Positions 42,703 to 51,146 of a stretch of 64,000 nt of DNA are shown here, in pieces. The notes under the pieces were generated by a model, which saw nothing but the letters and a program-made list of their open reading frames with translations, did not search any database and was not told where the DNA came from. Location: the NCBI RefSeq assembly GCF_011057975.1, contig NZ_CP049109.1, positions 2,449,001-2,513,000 on the forward strand, in the 5' to 3' direction. Numbering within the stretch: position 1 is the stretch's first letter; each line of letters opens with the position of its first letter. This stretch comes from Sphingosinithalassobacter tenebrarum. GTDB lineage: Bacteria > Pseudomonadota > Alphaproteobacteria > Sphingomonadales > Sphingomonadaceae. The translations under genes and the position numbers were made by a program.

Positions 42703-43830
42703 TTATTCCAGCGTATCTCCGTACCGATGCGCCGCGAGGAGTGCGAGCAGCACACCCATCACGATCAGCACGCCCAGTTGTGGCAGCGTATCGCCGAACC
42801 CCCAGCCCTTCAGCATCACGCCCCGCACGACGCGCAGGAAATGCGTTACCGGTAAGGTTTCGCCCAGCCACTGAGCCCAAGTCGGCATGCCCGCGAAGGG
42901 AAAGGCGAATCCCGAGAGCAGGATGCTCGGCAGAATGTAGAAGAAGCTCATCTGCATCGCCTGCATCTGGCTGTCGGCGAAGGTTGAAAGCGTGAAGCCG
43001 AGCAGCAGGCTGACCGTCACAAAGACCAGCGTCCCCACGCCCAGCGCCCATGCCGGCCCCTGAAACGGGACGCCGAACACGATCAGCGCGACTGCGATGA
43101 TGATCACTGTCTGCAAGGCGCCGATCGCGACGAAGGGCAATATCTTGCCCGCCATGACCTCCATCGGGCGCAGTGGCGTGGCGAGCAGGTTTTCCATCGT
43201 CCCGCGCTCGCGCTCGCGCGCCACCGAGATCGACGTCATCGTCACCATCGTCATCGACAATACGACCGCCAGCAGCCCGGGAACGATATTGTGGCTGGTA
43301 ATCCCCTCGGGATTGTAGCGCCGCTGGATCACCACATCGACCGGCGAAGGTGGCGGCGCCCGAGCCGCGGTGGGGCCGATCAGATCGTGCCGCAGCCCCG
43401 ACAGCACCGATTGCTCGACCGCCGATATGGCATTGCCGGTCGATGCCGGGTCGGTCGCGTCGGCGAGCACGAGCAGTTGCGGGCGGTCACCGCGCACCAG
43501 GTCGCGCGAGAAATTGGGCGGGATGATGATCAGGAACTGGACCTCGCCCTGCCGCAGCATCTCTTCCCCTTCGCCCGGACGAGTCACCGGAATCAGATCG
43601 AAATAAGTCGAGTTGCGCAGAGCCGACTGGATCGTTCGCGTATAGGTAGAGCTGTCGTTGGTCTCGATCGCGGCCTTCAAATGGCGCGGATCGTTGTTGA
43701 TCGCGAAGCCGAACAGCGAGAGCTGGATGAGCGGCATCGCGACCACCAGTCCGAACGTCACCGGATCACGGCGCAGCTGGTGGAATTCCTTGACCAGCAT
43801 CGCCCAGACGCGGCGCAGCATGTCGTTCAT
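42703..43830 (-). CDS. ABC-2 type exporter permease (YhhJ-like)
   Basis: 375 residues. One N-terminal helix (about 22-42), a large periplasmic domain (VTRPGEGEEMLRQGEVQFLI, NFSRDLVRGDRPQLLVLADA), and five C-terminal helices, with the ABC-2 motif SISVARERERGTMENLLATP. This is the layout of YhhJ/YbhR permeases that work with a HlyD adaptor. Likely exports a drug or other amphiphile across the envelope. Last gene of the tetR-hlyD-ATPase-permease operon; overlaps the ATPase gene by four bases. Confidence 0.9.
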   Translation of the reverse strand: MNDMLRRVWAMLVKEFHQLRRDPVTFGLVVAMPLIQLSLFGFAINNDPRHLKAAIETNDSSTYTRTIQSALRNSTYFDLIPVTRPGEGEEMLRQGEVQFLIIIPPNFSRDLVRGDRPQLLVLADATDPASTGNAISAVEQSVLSGLRHDLIGPTAARAPPPSPVDVVIQRRYNPEGITSHNIVPGLLAVVLSMTMVTMTSISVARERERGTMENLLATPLRPMEVMAGKILPFVAIGALQTVIIIAVALIVFGVPFQGPAWALGVGTLVFVTVSLLLGFTLSTFADSQMQAMQMSFFYILPSILLSGFAFPFAGMPTWAQWLGETLPVTHFLRVVRGVMLKGWGFGDTLPQLGVLIVMGVLLALLAAHRYGDTLE

Positions 43831-44759
43831 GCCGACACCGAGACACTATTGTCGGGCGATTGCCGCATCAGATAGATGAACACGTCCTCGAGCGTCGGTT
43901 CGGTCTCGTTCCAGCGGATATCGGGGGCGATATCGTCAACAGCCTGGCGCAGCGCATCATATTGCTCGCCGCAGACATGCATGGTGGTGCCGAATGCCGC
44001 CGCCATCGCGACACCGGGCCGTTTCTCCAGTTTCGGCGCCAGCCGGTCGGCCCCCGGCCCTTCGCCGGTCAGCGCGACGAGGCCGGAATCGCGTACGATC
44101 TCCTCACTTGTCCCCCGCGCCCGCAGCACGCCATAGGCGATATAGGCGATGTCGTGGCACCGCTCGGCCTCGTCCATATAATGCGTCGAAACCAGCACGG
44201 TGACGCCGTCGCCCGCCAGCCGGTGGATCTGATCCCAGAATTCGCGTCGCGCGAGCGGATCGACGCCCGCGGTCGGCTCGTCGAGCAGCAATATCTTCGG
44301 TTCGTGCAGCGTGCATGCCGCCAGCGCCAGTCGCTGCTTCCACCCGCCCGAAAGCGTACCCGCCAGCTGGCCTGAGCGGGTTTCCAGCCCGAGCTGTTCG
44401 AGCGCGTCGGTCACGCGCCGCTTCTTGTTGTCGAGCCCGTGCGCGTCGGCGAAGAAGTTGAGATTCTCGCGGATCGTCAGATCCTCGAACAGGCCGAAAC
44501 GCTGAGTCATATAGCCGACCTTCTGCTTGATCTCGGCGCGACAGGTCGCGAGGTCGAGCCCAAGTACGGTGCCCTCGCCTTCGTCGGGGATCAGCAGCCC
44601 GCAAATCATCCGCAATGTCGTCGTCTTGCCCGACCCGTTCGGGCCGAGAAAGCCGCTGATCCGGCCATGCCCGATATCCATCGTGACATGATCGACCACT
44701 GTCCGGCCGCCGAATATCTTGGTCAGGCCGGACACCGATATGGCGGGCGCGTCGCTCAT
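43827..44759 (-). CDS. ABC transporter ATP-binding protein
   Basis: 310 residues, one nucleotide-binding domain: Walker A GFLGPNGSGKTTTLRM, signature GTLSGGWKQRLALA, Walker B ILLLDEPTAGVD, switch His in VLVSTHYMDEAE. A C-terminal extension of about 90 residues (from VRDSGLVALTGEGPGADRL) is seen in YbhF-like ATPases. Powers the exporter with the overlapping permease gene. Overlaps hlyD by four bases. Confidence 0.93.
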   Translation of the reverse strand: MSDAPAISVSGLTKIFGGRTVVDHVTMDIGHGRISGFLGPNGSGKTTTLRMICGLLIPDEGEGTVLGLDLATCRAEIKQKVGYMTQRFGLFEDLTIRENLNFFADAHGLDNKKRRVTDALEQLGLETRSGQLAGTLSGGWKQRLALAACTLHEPKILLLDEPTAGVDPLARREFWDQIHRLAGDGVTVLVSTHYMDEAERCHDIAYIAYGVLRARGTSEEIVRDSGLVALTGEGPGADRLAPKLEKRPGVAMAAAFGTTMHVCGEQYDALRQAVDDIAPDIRWNETEPTLEDVFIYLMRQSPDNSVSVSA

Positions 44760-45724
44760 TGCGGGCGCACTTCCACCGGGACGCCGGGATGGAGGCGCGC
44801 GACATCGCCCTGCGGCTGCGCCTCGACGAGGAAGACGAACTTCTCACGCGCATCCTCGCTGTAGATGATTGGCGGCGTGAACTCGGCCTGCGGCGCGATA
44901 TAACGGATTGTGGCCGAGAACGGATCGCCGCATCCATCGCAGGAAACGCGGACGGCCTGCCCTTCCTGCAATGTCGAAACAACGCTTTCGGGAACGAAGA
45001 AGCGGATGCGGACCTTGTCCGGCGGCAACAGCCGCACGACCGGGGTGTTGGCGGGGACCCACTCGCCCGGATTGAAATAGGTCTGCTGCACCTGCGCCGC
45101 GACCGGCGCGGCGGGAGCGATTTCGTCACCCCGGCGCCGCTGGGCGGCGATCGCGGCCTCGGCCTGCTGCACCTGCGCGCGTGCAGCCTCGATCTGGTCC
45201 TGCCGCCCGGCCAGTTCGCCGGATGCCTCGCTTGCCTGTGCCTGGCGCAAGGTGGCACGGGCACTGTCGCGCGCCGCCTTGGCCGCATCGAGCTGGCTGC
45301 GTGTGGCAAAACCCTTTTCGGCAAGCGTCGCGATCCGTTCATATTCACGCTGCGTTCGCTCGACTTCGGCGCGCGCTGCTTCCTGCTGCGCGCGCGACAC
45401 GCCCAGTTCTGCCGGGCGCTGGCGCGGGCTCTGCAAGTCCTCAAGCTGGGCCTGCGCCTGATCGCGCTGCGCCTGAAGCTGGCGCAACTGCGCCTCGGTG
45501 CTGACTGCGTTGAGCGCGAAGAGCGCGTCACCCGCGGCCACCTTGCCGCCGCGCGTGACGTCGAGCCGCGCGAGCGTGCCCGAAACCGGCGCCGCGACCT
45601 GAATCGATTCGCCCTCGACATAGCCGAGCCAGGGCGCGGGTTCGTCCGGTCCGCGCAGGAACATCCACCAAATCGCGACGCCAACCAGCGCCAATATGGC
45701 GATCGGCAATAGTATCCGCCTCAC
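44756..45724 (-). CDS. HlyD-family membrane fusion protein
   Basis: 322 residues. N-terminal anchor helix (ILLPIAILALVGVAIWWMFL), biotinyl-lipoyl-like halves (GESIQVAAPVSGTLARLDVT and DEIAPAAPVAAQVQQTYFNP), and a long coiled coil between them rich in Gln/Ala/Arg (about 80-190). Links the ABC exporter to an outer-membrane channel. GTG start overlaps the tetR stop (GTGA) and has GGAGAAA upstream; longer frames upstream are inside tetR and unlikely. Confidence 0.9.
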   Translation of the reverse strand: MRRILLPIAILALVGVAIWWMFLRGPDEPAPWLGYVEGESIQVAAPVSGTLARLDVTRGGKVAAGDALFALNAVSTEAQLRQLQAQRDQAQAQLEDLQSPRQRPAELGVSRAQQEAARAEVERTQREYERIATLAEKGFATRSQLDAAKAARDSARATLRQAQASEASGELAGRQDQIEAARAQVQQAEAAIAAQRRRGDEIAPAAPVAAQVQQTYFNPGEWVPANTPVVRLLPPDKVRIRFFVPESVVSTLQEGQAVRVSCDGCGDPFSATIRYIAPQAEFTPPIIYSEDAREKFVFLVEAQPQGDVARLHPGVPVEVRPQ

Positions 45725-46344
45725 GCAGTTTCTCCCTGCAGAAGTCCGTGGAGCAATATATCGACATGCGACCGGGCCAGCGCCGCCAGCGACATCGGCT
45801 CCGCGCCTACAGGCGCGAAGATGGTATTCCACAACACACCGAGCACCAGCGGCCCGGCGACGCTGCGCGCGGCCAGATAGGGATCGACCGCGCGAAACTC
45901 ACCTCGGTCGATCCCCTGCTGCACCAACCCTTCGATCAGGGTCAGCACCCGGCTCACCGCGACATCGTGCCAGGCCTTTGCCAGCTCGGGAAAATTGCCG
46001 CTTTCACCGATCACCAGCCGCGGCAGAAAGGCGACGTCGTCATCGGCCAGTTTGCCCGCGGCCTCCTGCGCGAAGATCGCCAACCGCTCCGACGCCGAGG
46101 CGTCGGCCAGAGTCAGTGGAAACGCGTCGGGGAGCGAGGTTTCAATCAGCCAGTCGATCAATTCGCGGAACAATGCCTGCTTGTCGGCGAACTGCAGATA
46201 CAGCGTCGCTTTCGATATCCCCACACGCTTGGCGACATCCTCCATCCGCGCGCCGGCAAAGCCGTTTGCCGCAAATATTTCGCGCGCGGCGGAAAGGATC
46301 GAATCACGGCGATCGGGGGGCGTGCGACGGGCCATGCGAACCAT
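45721..46344 (-). CDS. TetR/AcrR family repressor of the exporter operon
   Basis: 207 residues. HTH at about 14-60 (ILSAAREIFAANGFAGARME, VGISKATLYLQFADKQALFR), then a helical ligand/dimer domain with an AefR-like C terminus. First gene of the exporter operon, so likely an autorepressor released by the exported drug. Start ATG at 46344, or three codons later (MARRTPPDRRD); the perfect operator palindrome begins at the base right before the first ATG, so the shorter product is as likely. Confidence 0.9.
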   Translation of the reverse strand: MVRMARRTPPDRRDSILSAAREIFAANGFAGARMEDVAKRVGISKATLYLQFADKQALFRELIDWLIETSLPDAFPLTLADASASERLAIFAQEAAGKLADDDVAFLPRLVIGESGNFPELAKAWHDVAVSRVLTLIEGLVQQGIDRGEFRAVDPYLAARSVAGPLVLGVLWNTIFAPVGAEPMSLAALARSHVDILLHGLLQGETA

Positions 46345-46364
46345 ATAACTGACGCGTCAGTTAT
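46345..46364. promoter_or_regulatory. TetR-type operator palindrome
   Basis: A perfect 20-base palindrome, ATAACTGACG with its complement CGTCAGTTAT, touches the start of tetR. The ACTGAC-type half-site is the common TetR/AcrR operator. It should give autoregulation of the tetR-hlyD-ABC operon. Confidence 0.8.
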
Positions 46365-46607
46365 TTAAAGGGTCAATTCCGGCAACCATGCTGCAGTACA
46401 CAACGCATTCCCCTCCGGGGCGATCCGCCACGCACGCCGGTTTTGTGCGGCGTCGCACGCGCCGGACCGCGCATTTGCGCGGCCGAAAGCGGTTTCCCGC
46501 AAATTTTTCGGCGTAAACCACGTCTTTACGCGCTTCGGTATAGACCTGATCGTCAGAAAGGTGCGGCCGGTCACCGACAACCGGCGGTGTTCAGCGTGTG
46601 GGGGCTT

Positions 46608-47273
46608 ATGCCGTACGATACCGTCCAGATTTCCCGGCTGGGAGGCGCCTGGGGCGCATTGGGCGCTTTGACCGCTTCGGATGGCAGCGCAAGCCATCGC
46701 CATATTCGCAAGCTCGGCGAACGGAACGAGGATCCGCGCGACCTGGCCGACGCGGTTCATTATCTCTGCCTGCTCCACGGCCGGCATCCAGGCGTGGTCG
46801 ATCACGCACTCAACCATGCCGAGGAAGCCCCCGAGCGCGAATGGCTGCAGGAAGCCGCCGATGCCTTCGCGACCGAGCGCGGCTATCTCGTCCGCCTGGT
46901 CGCTGCCGCCGGGCCCCTGCCCTCCACGCCCGGACAGGCCGAATCGGAAGCCGCCGCGGCGGGACAGCGCCATGCCCTTGATATGCTCGCCCAGTCTGAT
47001 CGCGCCGGTTGCGCGGCGGGGGCCGCAATCGCGCTGGTGCTCGACTGGCAGGCGATTCGTGAAGTGCTCGATGCCGCCGCGCTGCGTCTGGGGATGGAAA
47101 GCCCGTTGTGCCGCTTGCCGATCGCCGAAGAAACGGCCGCGCTCGTCGCTTCGATTACCACCGAATTGCCGCGCGAACGTGCGATGATGTTCGGCGCGCA
47201 ACAGGTCTATGCTCAGCATCGCGGCCTGTGGGATCTGCTCGAAGCACGCGCCTCCGCCCGCGAAATGCACTGA
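46608..47273 (+). CDS. Sphingomonad-type hypothetical protein upstream of moxR
   Basis: 221 residues, soluble and mostly helical (EEAPEREWLQEAADAFATER, YLVRLVAAAGPLPSTPGQAE, GQRHALDMLAQSDRAGCAAG). No motif recognised, and the family seems limited to this group of bacteria. ATG with GGGGG a few bases upstream. The 243 bases before it (from the exporter operator) show no gene; the promoter presumably lies there. The MoxR gene follows after 75 bases. Confidence 0.65.
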   Translation: MPYDTVQISRLGGAWGALGALTASDGSASHRHIRKLGERNEDPRDLADAVHYLCLLHGRHPGVVDHALNHAEEAPEREWLQEAADAFATERGYLVRLVAAAGPLPSTPGQAESEAAAAGQRHALDMLAQSDRAGCAAGAAIALVLDWQAIREVLDAAALRLGMESPLCRLPIAEETAALVASITTELPRERAMMFGAQQVYAQHRGLWDLLEARASAREMH

Positions 47274-47348
47274 GTCTCGGCGCCGCGGCGATGCGGCGCC
47301 CGCGAACAAGACTTGCGCTGCGCCGCCCCCCGCCTCTATCCGGGATGC

Positions 47349-48197
47349 ATGCGCTTCGAAGGTACCCAAGACTATGTCGCCACCGACGACCTGAAGGTCG
47401 CGGTCAATGCCGCCGTCACGCTGCGGCGCCCGCTGCTCGTCAAGGGCGAGCCGGGCACCGGCAAGACGGTGCTGGCCTATGAGATCGCCAAGGCAGTCGA
47501 TGCCCCGCTGATCGAATGGAACGTGAAATCGACGACCAAGGCGCATCAGGGTCTGTATGAGTATGACGCGGTCGCCCGCCTGCGCGACGGCCAACTCGGC
47601 GACGAACGCGTCCACGACATTTCCAACTATATCCGCAAGGGCAAATTGTGGGAGGCGTTCACTGCCTCCAGGACGCCCGTGCTGCTGATCGACGAGATCG
47701 ACAAGGCCGATATCGAATTCCCCAACGACTTGTTGCAGGAACTCGATCGCATGGAATTCCATGTCTACGAGACCGGCGAGACGGTCCGCGCCGCCGAACG
47801 CCCGATCGTCGTCATCACGTCGAACAACGAGAAGGACCTGCCCGACGCGTTCCTGCGCCGCTGCTTCTTCCACTATATCGCCTTCCCCGATCGCGACACG
47901 ATGGTCGACATCATCGAGGTCCACTTCCCCGGCATCCAGAAGATGCTGGTGAAGAAGGCGATGGATATCTTCTACGACATTCGCGAAGTGCCGGGCCTCA
48001 AGAAGAAGCCGAGCACCAGCGAGCTGCTCGACTGGCTCAAGCTGCTCCTCCACGAGGACATGCCGCTCGACGTCCTGCAGACGCAGGACCCGAGCAAGGC
48101 CATCCCCCCGCTCCACGGCGCGCTGCTCAAGAACGAGCAGGACATTCACCTGTTCGAACGCCTGGCGTTCATGGCGCGACGTCAGCAGGGGAAGTGA
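47349..48197 (+). CDS. MoxR-family AAA+ ATPase
   Basis: 282 residues. Walker A VKGEPGTGKT, Walker B VLLIDEIDKAD, sensor 1 VITSNNEKDLPDAF with RRCFFHYIAFP. Start MRFEGTQDYVATDDL is the family N terminus. MoxR ATPases act as chaperones with a von Willebrand A domain partner, often to mature metal enzymes. Its usual VWA partner is not next to it but about 4.4 kb downstream on the same strand, after an accessory insertion. Confidence 0.93.
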   Translation: MRFEGTQDYVATDDLKVAVNAAVTLRRPLLVKGEPGTGKTVLAYEIAKAVDAPLIEWNVKSTTKAHQGLYEYDAVARLRDGQLGDERVHDISNYIRKGKLWEAFTASRTPVLLIDEIDKADIEFPNDLLQELDRMEFHVYETGETVRAAERPIVVITSNNEKDLPDAFLRRCFFHYIAFPDRDTMVDIIEVHFPGIQKMLVKKAMDIFYDIREVPGLKKKPSTSELLDWLKLLLHEDMPLDVLQTQDPSKAIPPLHGALLKNEQDIHLFERLAFMARRQQGK

Positions 48198-48263
48198 GGG
48201 CGCATCGCGAGCCGTAGCTTACGAATGACCGCGGTTGACTTTCTTCAGATGATCACGCCGAAA

Positions 48264-48482
48264 TTAGCCGTCCTCACCGAACATTGATGGCTCCAGCTTC
48301 ATGGTAGCCCCCGCTAGACGATCCTTGGCACATTCGGAATGAGCATAAATGCTTTGGCACGGATCATCTGCAGCTCGTGTATTTTCCGCCCAACGCCATA
48401 GGCTCTCGACTTGCAGCATGACGGCTCCCGCATCGGAGCGCGCAATTTGGTGGCCACAGAACCAACATTGAAAATCTGTCAT
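48264..48482 (-). CDS. Small Cys-rich hypothetical protein
   Basis: 72 residues: MTDFQCWFCGHQIARSDAGA, VMLQVESLWRW, DPCQSIYAHSECAKDRL. The CxxC and a later C/HxxxC look like a zinc ribbon (ligands CWFC and AHSEC). No homolog recognised. It starts after the MoxR gene on the opposite strand, in the accessory stretch; lower GC than the neighbours. The start at MTDFQC is preferred over one 12 codons upstream. Confidence 0.5.
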   Translation of the reverse strand: MTDFQCWFCGHQIARSDAGAVMLQVESLWRWAENTRAADDPCQSIYAHSECAKDRLAGATMKLEPSMFGEDG

Positions 48483-48555
48483 GCCAGCGAAGCTGACACG
48501 ACCGCGTGGCAACGGCAATGTTCTCCTCTTAGCCGCGATGCAGCAGCCTATTTCT

Positions 48556-48692
48556 GCCGTCGCCCCTGCACAGGCAGGGGCCTATCGCTGTGAAGTTTGG
48601 CGCTTCCGCCGACACAACGAGCGAGCCTTGTGTGTCAGACGGCGGGACGCAACGCTACAGACATGGGCCCCTGCCTGCGCAGGGGCGACGGC
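48556..48692. mobile_element. MITE-like element (family E)
   Basis: 137 bases with near-perfect terminal inverted repeats of 27-28 bases: left GCCGTCGCCCCTGCACAGG then CAGGGGCC (48556-48582), right the complement at 48665-48692. Each end also contains an internal palindrome around CCCCTGC/GCAGGGG. The interior codes for nothing recognisable. It lies in the 238-base gap between the small Cys-rich gene and the XRE regulator gene. Confidence 0.75.
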
Positions 48693-48720
48693 GACCATCC
48701 TTGCTAGCGCCCCCAACGCC

Positions 48721-48951
48721 TCACTCCTCCGCCCCCAAATCCCCTGGATCATATTCATAGCCCAGCAAGTCCCCCGGCGTGCATTCGAGCACTGCGCACA
48801 TCTTCGCGATCGTCGCGAAGCGGATGCCGCGCACCTTGCCCGATCGGAATAGCGAGAGCTGCGTCTCGCTGAGCCCCATCGCCTCGGCCAGCTGCTTGCC
48901 GGTCATGCCGCGCTTGGCCAGCACGGCGTCGAGCGTAACCTGCACAGGCAT
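48721..48951 (-). CDS. XRE/Cro-CI helix-turn-helix regulator
   Basis: 76 residues, one HTH domain: LDAVLAKRGMTGKQLAEAMG, LSETQLSLFRSGKVRGIRFA, TIAKMCAVLECTPGDLLGYE. This short Cro/CI type (YozG-like) is often paired with a DUF2975 membrane protein, as here: the start overlaps the DUF2975 stop by one base (TGATG). It probably binds the inverted repeats upstream of DUF2975 and the divergent ABC genes. Confidence 0.88.
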   Translation of the reverse strand: MPVQVTLDAVLAKRGMTGKQLAEAMGLSETQLSLFRSGKVRGIRFATIAKMCAVLECTPGDLLGYEYDPGDLGAEE

Positions 48952-49412
48952 CAGAAAAATGCGTCCAGCTCTTCGCGCATCGCGGCGGCCTGACGCAGCA
49001 GTTGCGACACCAGCACCAGCGTCGCGCCGACGATGCCGAGCGTGACTTCCGAACCATCGAACCCCGCGAACGGCCCGCGCCCGAAAATCAGCCCGCTGAG
49101 CAGTGTCGTCCCGAACACCTGAAACAGCGCGCCGCAGAACAGCGCCAGGCCGATGCGGAACAGGAGCTTTGGCACCACTGCGTCAAATCCTCCGCCCTGC
49201 GCGATCGATTTGAGCGCCTGCCGCACCATCCAGATCGCCCAGACATAGACATACATCGGCGCGAAATTGACGACGATATAGCCCGCCTGCGCGCCGCCCG
49301 TCCGCCACACCATCGTCAGCTGCATCACCGCGAGCAGTGCCAGCAGCACGAACGGCACTGTCACCAGCCACATCAGCACGCGGGCCCGCGCCCGCAATCC
49401 TTCGATCGTCAT
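48951..49412 (-). CDS. DUF2975 membrane protein
   Basis: 153 residues with four predicted transmembrane helices (about 13-34, 45-66, 84-105, 121-141), matching DUF2975 (VRQALKSIAQGGGFDAVVPK). Function unknown; the family is typically co-transcribed with a small XRE regulator, suggesting a sensor/anti-regulator pair in the membrane. It is divergent from the ABC transporter pair across an 83-base, AT-rich spacer. Confidence 0.85.
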   Translation of the reverse strand: MTIEGLRARARVLMWLVTVPFVLLALLAVMQLTMVWRTGGAQAGYIVVNFAPMYVYVWAIWMVRQALKSIAQGGGFDAVVPKLLFRIGLALFCGALFQVFGTTLLSGLIFGRGPFAGFDGSEVTLGIVGATLVLVSQLLRQAAAMREELDAFF

Positions 49413-49460
49413 CGCTCTTCCCGGCTCGAAATTTAATCTTGACTTAAATTCTCATATTAC

Positions 49461-49487
49461 CCCTATTTAAGCAAGACTTAAATAGGG
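49461..49487. promoter_or_regulatory. Inverted repeat, candidate XRE operator
   Basis: A perfect 11-base inverted repeat, CCCTATTTAAG and CTTAAATAGGG, with a 5-base spacer, ends eight bases before the ABC ATPase ATG. A related site (AATTTAA ... TTAAATT, about 49430-49450) lies nearer the DUF2975 start. The spacer is strikingly AT-rich for this window. Probable binding site for the XRE regulator controlling both directions. Confidence 0.65.
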
Positions 49488-49495
49488 AGTCAGCA

Positions 49496-50389
49496 ATGAC
49501 CACTGCCCTCGAGATCCGCGACCTCACCAAGCGCTTCGGCAAGCGCCCGCCTGCCGTCGACCATGTTTCGATCACCGTGCCGCGCCGCGCGATCTACGGC
49601 TTTCTCGGCGCCAACGGCGCGGGGAAGACGACGACGCTCAAGCTGGTGCTCGGCCTGCTTCGCCCCGATGGCGGCACCATCCGGCTGTTCGGGCAGCCCC
49701 GCGGATCGGCGACGCATCGCGTGGGATCGCTGATCGAGACGCCTTCGCTCTACGATCACCTCACCGGCCGCGAGAATCTCGACATCGCCCGGCGACTGCT
49801 CGCCCTGCCCGTCCGCGAGATCAACCGGGTGCTTGAAATCGTCGACCTCGACGCCGGCGCCGCGAACCGCCGCGCGGGCGGCTATTCGCTCGGCATGCGC
49901 CAGCGACTGGCTATCGCCCGCGCGCTGCTTGGCAGTCCGCGCCTGCTGATCCTCGACGAGCCCGCCAACGGGCTCGATCCCGACGGCATTCGCGACATGC
50001 GCGCGCTGCTGCGCCGACTGCCCGAAACCGGCGACATGACGCTGATAGTGTCAAGCCATTTGCTGTCCGAAGTCGAGTTGGTCGCCACTCATGTCGGCCT
50101 GCTCCATCGCGGCCGGTTGCTGCTCGAATCCCCGCTCGAGGAGTTGCGCGGCGGCGAAGCCGTGGAAGTGCGTACCGACGATCCCGTCCGCTCGGCACGC
50201 ATCCTGATCGATGCAGGATTCGCGGTCGCCACCGATCGTCCGGCGGAGGAGCCCCTGCTGGTCACCGGCGCCCCGCCCGCGGTGATCGCCGGGCTGCTGG
50301 TCGAGCGCGGCCAGGCGCTGTCGCATCTCGCCAGCCGCCGGGCATCGCTCGAAACCATCTATCACGACCAAATCGCCCGCGCCGCCTGA
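49496..50389 (+). CDS. ABC transporter ATP-binding protein, BcrA/lantibiotic-immunity type
   Basis: 297 residues. Walker A GFLGANGAGKTTTLKL, signature GYSLGMRQRLAIARAL, Walker B LLILDEPANGLD, switch His VSSHLLSEVE. The order and the SLGM signature match BcrA/lantibiotic self-protection transporters. With the permease that follows after 11 bases it probably expels or removes a membrane-active peptide or similar. Divergent from DUF2975/XRE, which likely regulate it. Confidence 0.92.
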   Translation: MTTALEIRDLTKRFGKRPPAVDHVSITVPRRAIYGFLGANGAGKTTTLKLVLGLLRPDGGTIRLFGQPRGSATHRVGSLIETPSLYDHLTGRENLDIARRLLALPVREINRVLEIVDLDAGAANRRAGGYSLGMRQRLAIARALLGSPRLLILDEPANGLDPDGIRDMRALLRRLPETGDMTLIVSSHLLSEVELVATHVGLLHRGRLLLESPLEELRGGEAVEVRTDDPVRSARILIDAGFAVATDRPAEEPLLVTGAPPAVIAGLLVERGQALSHLASRRASLETIYHDQIARAA

Positions 50390-50400
50390 AGGGAACCCCG

Positions 50401-51114
50401 ATGCTGCTCCGCTATCTCACTACCGAAATCCTCAAGCTGCGCCGCTCGCTCGCGCTGCTGCTCTGCCTCGCCGCACCGACCTGCGTCGTGGTGCTCGCCA
50501 CGCTTATGGCGCTCGACAAGGAGGAACCGGTGCTGCTGCCGATGTTCGGGATGAGCACGGCCGCCTTCTGGGCCTTCGCCATGCTGCCGCTGACGCTCAC
50601 CGCGCTGAGCGTGCTGCTCGCCCAGATCGAGCACGGCCCGCGCGCATGGAACATGCTGCTGACGATGCCCGGGGCGTGGCCCAACGTCTATCTGGCCAAG
50701 GCGCTGGTCATGGCTGCGCTGATCGCGGCGATGACATTGCTGCTCTTCATCGAGGCATGGACAGCGGCCGGATTCATCGCGATGATCAAGCCCGTCGGGG
50801 AAGCGTTCGCGCCGGGAGACCTGGCGCAAATCCTCTCCAAAATGACGGTGGCGGCGATACTGGTCGCGATGCTCCAGCTCTGGGTCGCGCTGCGTTTCCG
50901 AAGCTTCGTGCCGCCGCTTGTTTTCGGGATCGCGGGAACCTTCGTCGCCATCGCCGCCACCAGCGCGAAACAGGGCATCTATTTCCCCTGGCTGCTGGCG
51001 GTGAACATGCTTTCGCAAGGCGATCGCCAGGCGTTCGCGCTGTGGTTGGGAGGCGCAGGCGGGCTGGTGGTGCTTCTCGCGATGCTGGTGCATCTCGGCC
51101 GACACGAAGCCTAG
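50401..51114 (+). CDS. ABC-2 type permease, BcrB/lantibiotic-immunity type
   Basis: 237 residues, six predicted helices (LALLLCLAAPTCVVVLATLM first, GGAGGLVVLLAMLVHLG last). The N-terminal TTEILKLRRS and MEHGP-like EHGPRAWNMLLTMP motif are typical of lantibiotic-immunity permeases (YdbJ/MutE type). Forms the membrane part of the transporter with the preceding ATPase gene. Confidence 0.85.
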   Translation: MLLRYLTTEILKLRRSLALLLCLAAPTCVVVLATLMALDKEEPVLLPMFGMSTAAFWAFAMLPLTLTALSVLLAQIEHGPRAWNMLLTMPGAWPNVYLAKALVMAALIAAMTLLLFIEAWTAAGFIAMIKPVGEAFAPGDLAQILSKMTVAAILVAMLQLWVALRFRSFVPPLVFGIAGTFVAIAATSAKQGIYFPWLLAVNMLSQGDRQAFALWLGGAGGLVVLLAMLVHLGRHEA

Positions 51115-51146
51115 CCGCGCCTTCGGCCAACCGCTAAGCAAGCGCG

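Noticed and set aside
40611..42755. 714-codon open frame opposite rpoD
   Set aside because: rpoD is complete and clear on the plus strand.
46365..46607. Promoter with a TATAGA -10 box (46539) before the hypothetical gene
   Set aside because: No matching -35 at a proper distance; too weak to list as a feature.
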